15,071 nt of DNA from Arenimonas sp. (GTDB taxonomy: Bacteria; Pseudomonadota; Gammaproteobacteria; Xanthomonadales; Xanthomonadaceae), in the NCBI GenBank assembly GCA_003497545.1, contig DNNT01000164.1, forward strand, positions 1 to 15,071, read 5' to 3'. Numbering within the stretch: position 1 is the first letter of the stretch; every line of letters begins with the position of its first letter. Of this stretch, positions 7,911-14,762 are shown in pieces. The position numbers and the translations under genes are program-made. The notes beneath the pieces are model-generated. The model worked only from the letters and a program-made list of their open reading frames with translations. It was not told the origin of the DNA and made no database searches.

Positions 7911-9437
7911 GTGACGAAGACGCTTTTGCGCCCCGCCGGCGCCCTGGCTGCCCTCGCGGCGTCCGAGGCCGCCGCCGCCCCCACGCTCGACGATCGCATC
8001 CAGTCGGTGTTCGGCCCCGTGGCCGACACCCTCTCGGCCTTCGTGTTCGTGGAGGTGCCGCTGCCCGGCGGCTTGAGTGCCCCGCTGATCGTGCTGTGGC
8101 TGGCCGCGGCAGCCTGCGTCTTCACCGTCTATTTCGGCTTCATCAACGTGCGTGGCTTCGGCCACGGCTTCCGCCTGATCCGGGGTGACTACGCAGAGCC
8201 GAGCGGCCCCGGCGAGGTCAGCCATTTCCAGGCGCTGACCGCCGCGGTGTCCGGTACGGTCGGCCTCGGCAACATCGCCGGCGTGGCCGTTGCGATCACG
8301 GTGGGTGGCCCGGGTGCCACCTTCTGGATGATCGTGGCCGGCCTGCTGGGCATGTCCACCAAGTTCGTGGAATGCACCCTGGGCGTGATGTTCCGTCGTC
8401 AGAACCCGGACGGCAGCGTGTCCGGCGGCCCGATGTATTACCTGCGCGACGGGCTGGCGAAACACCGGCCAGGGCTGGCGGGCGTGGGGCGCGGACTCGC
8501 CGTCTTCTATGCTGCCTGCATCGTCGCCGGCGCCGTGGGTTCCGGCGCCCTTTTCCAGGCCAACCAGACCTTCGCCCAGGTATTGAACGTGACCGGTGGC
8601 GCCGAAGGCCCCCTTGCCGGACGCGGCTGGCTGTTCGGCATCGTGCTCGCGGCCCTGACCGGCATCGTGGTCGTGGGGGGCGTGAAGCGGGTGGGCCAGG
8701 TCACCGCGCGCCTGGTGCCGGGCATGGCCCTGGTCTACCTGCTGGGCGGCGTTGCCGTGCTGCTGGTACACGCCGATCGCATCCCCGATGCGCTGCTGGC
8801 CATCGTGCGCGGCGCCTTCAGCGGCGAAGCCGCTTATGGTGGCGTGCTGGGTGCCATCATCGTCGGCTTCCGCCGCGCGGCTTTTTCAAACGAGGCCGGC
8901 CTGGGTTCCGCGGCCATCGCGCACTCCGCCGTGCGCACGCGCGAGCCGGTGACCGAAGGCTTCGTGGCTCTCTGGGAGCCGTTCATCGACACGGTGGTGA
9001 TCTGCACCATGACCGCGCTGATCATCATCGTCTCGGGCGAATACCTGCAGCCCGGCCCTGACGGCGTGGCCCTCACCTCCGATGCCTTCGCCTCGGTGTT
9101 CGCGTGGTTCCCGTACGTGCTGACGGTGGTCGTGTTCCTGTTCGCCTACTCGACCATGATCACCTGGGCCTACTACGGCTCGAAAGCGATCGGCTATCTC
9201 ACCGGCGAATCCACCCTTGCGCAGAACCTCTTCAAGCTTGCCTTCCTGGCCATGACGGTGGTGGGTTGCTCGATGCAGCTGGGCAGCATCGTCGGCATCG
9301 CCGACGCACTCCTGCTGCTGATGTCCGTCCCCAACCTCATCGGCGTCTATCTGCTGATGCCAGTGGTCAGGCGCGAACTCGAGAGCTACCTGGCGCGCCT
9401 GCGCTCGGGAGAGATCCGCCCGGCCGCCCGGCCATAA
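7911..9437 (+). CDS. Sodium:alanine/glycine symporter, AGCS family
   Basis: This is an inner-membrane transporter predicted to import alanine or glycine with Na+. The 508-residue product is highly hydrophobic with about ten or eleven membrane helices. It carries the family signatures: SGTVGLGNIAGVAVAITVGG (114-133), followed by the PGATFWMIVAGLLGMSTKF helix; GGPMYYL (172-178); and NEAGLGSAAIAHSA beginning at N327. The GTG start has no clear Shine-Dalgarno sequence and follows a C7 tract, so the start is less certain than the rest. No better in-frame upstream start is present. The first 23 residues (Ala/Leu-rich, ending AAAA-P) look like a signal or amphipathic leader, as in some family members. 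The next symporter gene starts 13 bases downstream, suggesting an operon. Exact substrate cannot be read from sequence. Confidence 0.93.
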   Translation: MTKTLLRPAGALAALAASEAAAAPTLDDRIQSVFGPVADTLSAFVFVEVPLPGGLSAPLIVLWLAAAACVFTVYFGFINVRGFGHGFRLIRGDYAEPSGPGEVSHFQALTAAVSGTVGLGNIAGVAVAITVGGPGATFWMIVAGLLGMSTKFVECTLGVMFRRQNPDGSVSGGPMYYLRDGLAKHRPGLAGVGRGLAVFYAACIVAGAVGSGALFQANQTFAQVLNVTGGAEGPLAGRGWLFGIVLAALTGIVVVGGVKRVGQVTARLVPGMALVYLLGGVAVLLVHADRIPDALLAIVRGAFSGEAAYGGVLGAIIVGFRRAAFSNEAGLGSAAIAHSAVRTREPVTEGFVALWEPFIDTVVICTMTALIIIVSGEYLQPGPDGVALTSDAFASVFAWFPYVLTVVVFLFAYSTMITWAYYGSKAIGYLTGESTLAQNLFKLAFLAMTVVGCSMQLGSIVGIADALLLLMSVPNLIGVYLLMPVVRRELESYLARLRSGEIRPAARP

Positions 9438-9450
9438 CCGGAGTAAGCCC

Positions 9451-10728
9451 ATGGCCAAGATGTCCCTGCACACCCGCATGCTCGTCGGCTTCGTGGCCGG
9501 CCTCAGCCTGGGCCTGGCCGCGAACCTCTTGGCCGCCGACGCCGCCTGGCTCGACGCGCTGGTGCGCTACGTCGCCGACCCGATCGGCCAGGTGTTCCTG
9601 CGCCTGCTGTTCATGCTGGTGATCCCGCTGGTGTTTTCGGCCCTGGTGCTGGGCGTGGTGGAAATCGGCGACCCGAAATCGCTGGGACGCATCGGCGGCA
9701 AGACCCTGGTGTGGATCCTGGTGGTGACCACCATCGCGGTCACCATCGGGCTGGTGGTCGTCAACATCATCCAGCCGGGCCGTGGCCTGCCGCCAGAACT
9801 GGGCCAGTCGCTGATCGCGCAGGCCGGCGAGCGTGGCGCCCAGATCGCCGCGGGACGCGAGGCCGTGTCGGGCATCAGCGTGCTGCTCAACATCGTGCCT
9901 CGCAACCCGGTACAGGCGGCGGCCAACGGCGACCTGATCGCCGTGATGTTCTTCGCGCTCATGTTCGGCATCGCCGCCACCGTGATCCGCAGCGAGGGCA
10001 CGCGCGCCTTCGTGGCCACGGTGCAGGGCGTGTACGACATCTGCCTGAAGCTGATCGACTGGGTGATCCGGCTGGCGCCCTACGCCGTGGCCGCGCTGCT
10101 GTTCTCCATCACCGCCAAGCTGGGCTTCGACGTGCTGGTGCAACTGGCGCGCTTCGTGGCCACGGTGCTGCTGGCGCTGGGCATCCACTTCTTCGTGGTG
10201 TTCCCGGTGCTGCTGCGGTTGTTCGGCGGCATGTCGCCGTTGGCCTTCTTCCGCGGCGCGCAGCCGGCGTTGCTGACGGCCTTTTCCACGTCCTCTTCCA
10301 GCGCCACGCTGCCGACGACGCTGAAGGTGGTCGAACAAGGCCTGGGCGTGCCGCGCCGGGTCGCCCGCTTTGTGTGCACGCTGGGCGCCACCGCCAACAT
10401 GAATGGCACGGCCCTGTTCGAGGGCATCACGGTGCTGTTCCTGGCCCAGTTCTTCGGGGTCGAGCTGGGCCTGCTGCAGCAGGCGCTGGTGCTGGCCATG
10501 TGCATCCTCGGCGGCGTCGGTGCCGCCGGCGTGCCGGGCGGTTCGCTGCCGGTGATCGCCATGATCCTGGCCCTGTTCGGCGTCCCGCCCGAAGGCATCG
10601 GCCTGATCCTGGGCGTGGACCGACTGCTCGACATGTGTCGGACCGTGGTGAACGTGGGCGGCGACATGGTCGGCTCGGTTGTCATCGGCCGCAGCGAACC
10701 GACCGCCGAGCCTTCCCCGTCGCCGTAA
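9451..10728 (+). CDS. Dicarboxylate/amino acid:cation symporter, DAACS family (glutamate/aspartate type)
   Basis: This is an inner-membrane, sodium- or proton-coupled elevator-type transporter. The 425-residue product has the scaffold and transport helices of the SLC1/GltPh fold, with the serine-rich hairpin tip SSSSATLPTT (281-290). The TM7 motif reads NMNGT (316-320) where the family usually has NMDGT. The TM8 motif is DRLLDMCRTVVNVGGD (390-405). In GltPh the matching Asp394 and Arg397 hold the substrate amino group and the acidic side chain. Both are present here, so an acidic amino acid is the best guess, with C4-dicarboxylate as the alternative. The ATG follows GGAG (9440-9443) by seven bases. 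It is probably cotranscribed with the AGCS symporter. The last ~13 residues are a Ser/Pro/Glu-rich tail. Confidence 0.93.
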   Translation: MAKMSLHTRMLVGFVAGLSLGLAANLLAADAAWLDALVRYVADPIGQVFLRLLFMLVIPLVFSALVLGVVEIGDPKSLGRIGGKTLVWILVVTTIAVTIGLVVVNIIQPGRGLPPELGQSLIAQAGERGAQIAAGREAVSGISVLLNIVPRNPVQAAANGDLIAVMFFALMFGIAATVIRSEGTRAFVATVQGVYDICLKLIDWVIRLAPYAVAALLFSITAKLGFDVLVQLARFVATVLLALGIHFFVVFPVLLRLFGGMSPLAFFRGAQPALLTAFSTSSSSATLPTTLKVVEQGLGVPRRVARFVCTLGATANMNGTALFEGITVLFLAQFFGVELGLLQQALVLAMCILGGVGAAGVPGGSLPVIAMILALFGVPPEGIGLILGVDRLLDMCRTVVNVGGDMVGSVVIGRSEPTAEPSPSP

Positions 10729-10752
10729 CACCCGTGTCTCCCGCCCGCAAGG

Positions 10753-10781
10753 GCGACAGCAGGCGCCCGGTCGGCGACAAT
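10753..10781 (+). promoter_or_regulatory. Weak candidate promoter before transketolase
   Basis: The 97-base gap between the symporter gene and tkt contains GCGACA (10753-10758) and, 17 bases on, GACAAT (10776-10781), which together resemble a degenerate sigma-70 promoter. A short CGCCC-GCAA-GGGCG hairpin (10742-10755) overlaps the -35 position and has no T-run, so it is not a convincing terminator. Readthrough from the symporter genes is equally possible. Confidence 0.25.
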
Positions 10782-10825
10782 AGCGCCCCGTCGGCCCGGC
10801 CCCGGGCCCCGTTCTGGACGCCCTC

Positions 10826-12829
10826 ATGACGACGCCTTCCCGCCGCGACCTCGCCAACGCCATCCGCTTCCTGGCCATTGACGCCGTCGAGGCCGCCAAG
10901 TCCGGCCACCCCGGCATGCCCATGGGCATGGCCGACATCGCCGAGGTGCTCTGGAACGACTTCCTGAGCCACAGCCCGAACAACCCCAAGTGGTTCAACC
11001 GCGACCGCTTCGTGCTGTCCAACGGCCACGGCTCGATGCTGATCTACGCGCTGCTGCACCTGTCGGGCTACGACCTGCCGATGGACCAGTTGCGCCGCTT
11101 CCGCCAGCTGCACAGCAAGACCGCCGGCCACCCCGAATACGGCCACACCCCGGGCGTCGAAACCACCACCGGCCCGCTGGGCCAGGGCCTGGCCAACGCC
11201 GTGGGCATGGCGCTGGCCGAGCGCTTGCTGGCGCAGCGATTCAACCGCCCCGAGTTCAACGTGGTCGACCACCACACCTGGGTCTTCCTGGGCGACGGCT
11301 GCCTGATGGAGGGCGTCTCGCACGAGGCCGCCTCGTTGGCTGGCACCTGGGGCCTGGGCAAGCTGATCGCCTTCTGGGACGACAACCACATTTCCATCGA
11401 CGGCGACACCAGCGGCTGGTTCACCGACGACACCCCGGCGCGTTTCGAAGCCTATGGCTGGCAGGTGATCCGCAAGGTGGACGGCCACGACCCGCAGGAA
11501 ATCATCCAGGCCATCAAGACCGCGCAGGCCGAAACCGCCAAGCCGACCCTGATCTGCTGCCGCACCACCATCGGCTTCGGTTCGCCGGGCAAGGCCGGCA
11601 AGGAATCGAGCCACGGCGCCCCGCTGGGCAAGGACGAGGTGGCCGCCACCCGCGAAGCCCTGGGCTGGCCGCACGCGCCCTTCGAAATCCCCGCCGCCAT
11701 TGCCGACGGCTGGCGCGCCGGCAATGCCGGCCTGGTGCGCGAGGAGCAGTGGAACCGCCTGTTCGACGCCTACGCCAAGGCCTACCCCGAACTGGCCGCC
11801 GAGCTGGTGCGCCGTTCGCACGGCGAGCTGCCGGAAGGTTTCGCCGACGCCGCCCGCGCTTATGCCGCCAAGTTGCAGCTCGAGGGCCCGGTGGTCGCTT
11901 CGCGCAAGGCCTCGCAGATGGCGCTCGACGCCTTCGGCCCGCTGCTGCCTGAACTGGTGGGCGGCTCGGCCGACCTGGCGCATTCCAACCTCACGCTCTG
12001 GAAGGGCAGCAAGTCGGTCACCACGAACGACGCCAGCGCCAACTACGTGCACTTCGGCGTGCGCGAATTCGGCATGAGCGCCATCTGCAATGGTATCGCC
12101 CTGCACGGTGGCTTCATCCCCTACGACGCGACTTTCCTGGTGTTCTCCGACTACTCGCGCAACGCGCTGCGCATGTCGGCGCTGATCCCGACCCGCACGA
12201 TCCATGTGTTCACCCACGACTCGATCGGCCTGGGCGAAGACGGCCCGACCCACCAACCGGTCGAGCACCTGGCCTCGCTGCGCTACATCCCGAACAACGA
12301 CGTCTGGCGCCCCTGCGACGCGGTGGAATCGGCCGTGTGCTGGCAGGCCGCCATCGCACGCACAGACGGCCCGAGCTGCCTGGTGTTCAGCCGCCAGAAC
12401 CTGGCCCACCAGCCGCGCACGGCGCAGCAGGTGGCCGACATCGCCCGCGGCGGCTACGTGCTGTCGGATCCGGGCGAGGGCACGTTCGACCTGATCCTGC
12501 TCGCCACCGGCTCGGAAGTGGAGCTGGCCATGGAGGCCATGCGCCGCCTGGCGGGCGAGGGCGTGCGCGCCCGAGTGGTGTCCATGCCCTGCGCCGAGGT
12601 GTTTGCGCGCCAGCCGCTCGAGTGGCGCGAGGGCGTGCTGCCGTCCTGGTGCCGCAAGCGCGTGGCCGTGGAAGCCGGCGTCACCGGCTACTGGCGCCAG
12701 TTCGTGGGCCTGGACGGGGCCGTCGTCGGCATCGACCAGTTCGGCGCTTCGGCGCCGGCCGAGCAGCTGTACAAGCATTTCGGCATCACCGTCGAGGCGG
12801 TGATGGACGCGGCGAAAGCCCTGCGCTGA
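10826..12829 (+). CDS. tkt: Transketolase
   Basis: Transketolase moves two-carbon ketol units between sugar phosphates in the non-oxidative pentose phosphate pathway. It uses thiamine diphosphate and a divalent metal in the cytoplasm. The 667-residue product is full length for the family. The N-terminal PP domain has SGHPG (H28), NGHGS (H68), GHPE (H102), and the ThDP/metal motif GDGCLMEG (156-163) continuing to DDNHISIDG with the metal-binding Asn187. The Pyr domain has the catalytic glutamate in REFGM (E414) and the active-site histidine in GEDGPTHQP (H476). A C-terminal domain follows from about residue 535. Every expected catalytic residue is present. The ATG has only a poor ribosome binding site in the C-rich leader (10801-10825). 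It converges with the arsR-family gene, whose stop lies 21 bases downstream. Confidence 0.97.
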   Translation: MTTPSRRDLANAIRFLAIDAVEAAKSGHPGMPMGMADIAEVLWNDFLSHSPNNPKWFNRDRFVLSNGHGSMLIYALLHLSGYDLPMDQLRRFRQLHSKTAGHPEYGHTPGVETTTGPLGQGLANAVGMALAERLLAQRFNRPEFNVVDHHTWVFLGDGCLMEGVSHEAASLAGTWGLGKLIAFWDDNHISIDGDTSGWFTDDTPARFEAYGWQVIRKVDGHDPQEIIQAIKTAQAETAKPTLICCRTTIGFGSPGKAGKESSHGAPLGKDEVAATREALGWPHAPFEIPAAIADGWRAGNAGLVREEQWNRLFDAYAKAYPELAAELVRRSHGELPEGFADAARAYAAKLQLEGPVVASRKASQMALDAFGPLLPELVGGSADLAHSNLTLWKGSKSVTTNDASANYVHFGVREFGMSAICNGIALHGGFIPYDATFLVFSDYSRNALRMSALIPTRTIHVFTHDSIGLGEDGPTHQPVEHLASLRYIPNNDVWRPCDAVESAVCWQAAIARTDGPSCLVFSRQNLAHQPRTAQQVADIARGGYVLSDPGEGTFDLILLATGSEVELAMEAMRRLAGEGVRARVVSMPCAEVFARQPLEWREGVLPSWCRKRVAVEAGVTGYWRQFVGLDGAVVGIDQFGASAPAEQLYKHFGITVEAVMDAAKALR

Positions 12830-12843
12830 TTCGTCCCGCAAGC

Positions 12844-12865
12844 CCCGGGATCAGGCGGTCCCGGG
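12844..12865. terminator. GC hairpin between convergent tkt and the ArsR-family gene
   Basis: CCCGGGA (12844-12850) pairs with TCCCGGG (12859-12865) around an eight-base loop. The stem spans the stop codon of the minus-strand regulator gene and lies just past the tkt stop. It could stall transcription in both directions, but there is no T-run on either side, so it may simply be GC-rich coding sequence. Confidence 0.3.
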
Positions 12866-13162
12866 CACGCACAGGTTGCGGTGCAGCGCCTCGATGACGT
12901 CGTGCACCGTGCCGTCGGCCACGGAATAGAACACCGCCTGCGCCTCGCGCCGGGTGTTCACCAGCCCCTTCTCCCGCAGCACCGCCAGGTGCTGCGACAG
13001 CGCCGACTGGCTCAGCGGCACCAGGGCGTTGATCTCGCCCACCGACATTTCCCGTTCGATGAGAAGGCACAGCACCCGCAGGCGCTGCGGGTTCGCCATG
13101 GCCTTGAGCAACTCGGCCGCGGCTTCGGACTGGGTTTCCATCTGACGGGCGGGGGTGGCCAT
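12851..13162 (-). CDS. ArsR/SmtB-family repressor, predicted persulfide sensor of the BigR/SqrR type
   Basis: This is a small winged-helix repressor, 103 residues. The helix-turn-helix is at about residues 40-68, with recognition helix SQSALSQHLAVLREKGLV (51-68), followed by the wing strand AVFYSV (76-81). It has only two cysteines, C32 in the first half (RVLCLLIE) and C98 near the C-terminus (RNLCVPG), 66 residues apart. That is the spacing of the cysteine pair in SqrR (C41/C107) and BigR (C42/C108), which form a tetrasulfide or disulfide bridge with persulfides and then release DNA. The metal-binding ELCVCD motif of classical ArsR/SmtB proteins is absent (here EINALVP). It is divergent from sqr, which supports control of sulfide oxidation. 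ATG 13162-13160 has GGAG nine bases upstream. Sensor function is inferred from spacing and neighbours. Confidence 0.9.
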   Translation of the reverse strand: MATPARQMETQSEAAAELLKAMANPQRLRVLCLLIEREMSVGEINALVPLSQSALSQHLAVLREKGLVNTRREAQAVFYSVADGTVHDVIEALHRNLCVPGTA

Positions 13163-13183
13163 GGGTACTGCTCCGAACGGATA

Positions 13184-13213
13184 TTGACATTATGCCACAA
13201 CGCTAATTAAGCT
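13184..13213 (+). promoter_or_regulatory. Promoter of the sqr operon
   Basis: A perfect TTGACA (13184-13189) is followed after 18 bases by TAAGCT (13208-13213), or after 17 by TTAAGC. Transcription would begin near 13220. The leader of about 41 bases contains a small GCCGG-ATATC-CCGGC stem-loop (13231-13245) just ahead of the GGGGGAA ribosome binding site (13249-13255). Confidence 0.6.
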
Positions 13214-13217
13214 ACAA
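13189..13217 (-). promoter_or_regulatory. Promoter of the ArsR-family gene, overlapping the sqr promoter
   Basis: On the minus strand TTGTAG (13217-13212) and CATAAT (13194-13189) are spaced by exactly 17 bases. The two promoters face outward and occupy nearly the same 30 bases, so a repressor bound here would shut both and create autoregulation. Confidence 0.5.
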
Positions 13218-13227
13218 CTAATTTAGC
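13197..13227. promoter_or_regulatory. Candidate operator: tandem near-repeat with dyad character
   Basis: ACAACGCTAATTAAGC (13197-13212) is followed 17 bases later by ACAACTAATTTAGC (13214-13227), the same sequence with a two-base gap and one change. The outer parts also form a dyad, GCTAATTA (13202-13209) against AATTTAGC (13220-13227), with six of eight positions pairing. AT-rich imperfect dyads are typical of ArsR-family operators, and this one sits across the -10 of sqr and the -35 of the regulator gene. Assignment to this repressor is inferred from position. Confidence 0.5.
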
Positions 13228-13260
13228 AAGGCCGGATATCCCGGCGGCGGGGGAAATGTC

Positions 13261-14532
13261 ATGGCGAACATCGTGGTTCTGGGCGCAGGTATCGGCGGCA
13301 TGAGCGCCGCCTACGAAATCCGCGCGGAAATCGGCAAGGAACACAAGGTGACCGTGGTCGGCGAAGGCGAGCTCTTCAGCTTCGTACCGTCCAACCCCTG
13401 GGTGGCGGTGGGCTGGCGGAAGCCCAAGGACGTGCAGATCGGCGTGCGGCCCTATCTGGCGAAGAAGGGCATCGAGTTCGAGAACGCCGGCGCGGCCGAA
13501 GTGCTGCCCGCCGAGAACCGCATCCGCCTGCGCGACGGCCGCGACCTGGCCTACGACTACCTCGTGATCACCACGGGCCCGCGCCTGGCCTTCGACGAAG
13601 TGCCTGGACTCGGCCCGGAGGGTGGCTTCACCCAGTCGATCTGCACCACAGAACATGCCCAGACCGCGTGGGAAGCGTACGAGGCCTTCCTCAAGGATCC
13701 CGGCCCGATCGTGGTCGGCGCGGCCGCTGGCGCCAGTTGCTACGGCCCGGCCTACGAGTTCGCGATGATCCTCGACGCCGACCTTCGCAAGCGCAAGCTT
13801 CGCGACCGCGTGCCTATCACCTACGTCAGCCCCGAGCCCTACGTCGGGCACATGGGCCTGGGCGGCGTCGGCGACTCGAAGGGCCTGCTCGAGGCCGAAT
13901 TCCGCCAGCGCCACATCAAGTGGATCGCCAACGCGAAGATCACCAAGGTCGAAGACGGCCTGATGCACGTCAAGGAAGTCGACGCGCGCGCCCAGCCGCT
14001 GGCCAGCCACCAGCTGCCGTTCAAGTATTCGATGGTGCTGCCGGCCTTCACCGGCGTGGACGCCGTGCGCTCCGCCAAGGAAATGTGCAACCCGCGCGGC
14101 TTCGTGCTGATCGACGCCTACCAGCGCAACACGAAGTACCCGAACATCTATTCGGCTGGCGTTTGCGTCGCCATCCCGCCGGTCGAACCCACGCCGCTGC
14201 CGGTGGGCGCGCCCAAGACCGGCTTCATGATCGAGTCGATGGTCACCGCCATCGCCCACAACCTCGCCGCCGACCTCGCCGGCAAGCCGGCCGAAGAAAA
14301 GGCCACCTGGAACGCGATCTGCCTGGCCGACATGGGCGACACCGGCGCCGCCTTCGTGGCGCTGCCGCAGAACCCGCCGCGCAACGTCACCTGGGCCAAG
14401 GTCGGCAAGTGGGTGCACCTGGCCAAGATCGCCTTCGAAAAATATTTCATGCGCAAGATGAAGACCGGCAACACCGAGCCCGTGTACGAGAAGTACGTGC
14501 TCAAGCTGCTGGGCATCGTCAAGCTCAAGTAA
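13261..14532 (+). CDS. sqr: Sulfide:quinone oxidoreductase, type I
   Basis: SQR is a membrane-associated flavoprotein that oxidises sulfide to zero-valent sulfur or polysulfide and passes the electrons to the quinone pool. The 423-residue product opens with the FAD Rossmann motif VVLGAGIGGMSAAYE (5-19). The motif FVPSNPWVAVGW follows at 41-52, then a second nucleotide-fold loop (ITTGPRLAFDEVPG, 103-116). The three cysteines used for sulfide oxidation in Acidithiobacillus ferrooxidans SQR (C128, C160, C356) correspond to C128 (SICTT), C160 (GASCYG) and C354 (NAICLADMGD). The C-terminal amphipathic segment (about 384-400) matches the membrane-binding helices of that enzyme. From memory the protein is strikingly similar to the A. 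ferrooxidans enzyme throughout. C276 and C302 are additional. The start follows GGGGGAA by five bases. It is the first gene of an operon divergent from the ArsR-family gene. Confidence 0.93.
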   Translation: MANIVVLGAGIGGMSAAYEIRAEIGKEHKVTVVGEGELFSFVPSNPWVAVGWRKPKDVQIGVRPYLAKKGIEFENAGAAEVLPAENRIRLRDGRDLAYDYLVITTGPRLAFDEVPGLGPEGGFTQSICTTEHAQTAWEAYEAFLKDPGPIVVGAAAGASCYGPAYEFAMILDADLRKRKLRDRVPITYVSPEPYVGHMGLGGVGDSKGLLEAEFRQRHIKWIANAKITKVEDGLMHVKEVDARAQPLASHQLPFKYSMVLPAFTGVDAVRSAKEMCNPRGFVLIDAYQRNTKYPNIYSAGVCVAIPPVEPTPLPVGAPKTGFMIESMVTAIAHNLAADLAGKPAEEKATWNAICLADMGDTGAAFVALPQNPPRNVTWAKVGKWVHLAKIAFEKYFMRKMKTGNTEPVYEKYVLKLLGIVKLK

Positions 14533-14549
14533 CCCCAAGGAGAAACCCC

Positions 14550-14753
14550 ATGAACCTCGACCGTGCCGTGATGGCCTTCGCCGGCGTGATGATCCTGGTC
14601 AGCGCCGCCCTCGTGTACTTCGTCTCGCCCTGGTGGCTGCTGTTCACCGCCTTCATCGGCCTGAACCTGATCCAGTCGGCCTTCACCGGCTTCTGCCCGG
14701 CGGCGATCGTGTTCCGCAAGCTCGGCTTCGGTGCCGGCTGCGCCTTCAAGTGA
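14550..14753 (+). CDS. Small DUF2892/YgaP-like membrane protein
   Basis: The product is a 67-residue integral membrane protein with two predicted helices, about residues 7-25 and 29-47, and a short basic loop and tail. The sequence NLIQSAFTGFCP (39-50) followed by a Gly/Phe tail with a second cysteine (C49 and C64) is the pattern of the DUF2892 family. This domain is also found as the membrane part of the E. coli rhodanese YgaP and in bigR-type sulfur operons. Its biochemical role is not established. A role in handling or moving sulfane sulfur at the membrane is a common suggestion. AAGGAG (14537-14542) precedes the ATG, and the gene lies 17 bases after sqr and 9 before the next gene, so all three are probably one transcript. 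Confidence 0.88.
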   Translation: MNLDRAVMAFAGVMILVSAALVYFVSPWWLLFTAFIGLNLIQSAFTGFCPAAIVFRKLGFGAGCAFK

Positions 14754-14762
14754 GGTAGACGC

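Noticed and set aside
10742..10755. CGCCC-GCAA-GGGCG hairpin after the DAACS gene as a terminator
   Set aside because: The stem is only 5 bp and no T-run follows. It may be a chance GC hairpin.
10682..12841. 719-codon minus-strand open frame opposite transketolase
   Set aside because: It is a shadow of tkt: no ribosome binding site, no family resemblance, and the sense frame has every transketolase motif.
12851..13162. Arsenic-responsive regulator
   Set aside because: The Cys-x-Cys metal motif in the DNA-binding helix region is absent and no arsenic genes are nearby. The sulfide context and cysteine spacing favour a persulfide sensor.
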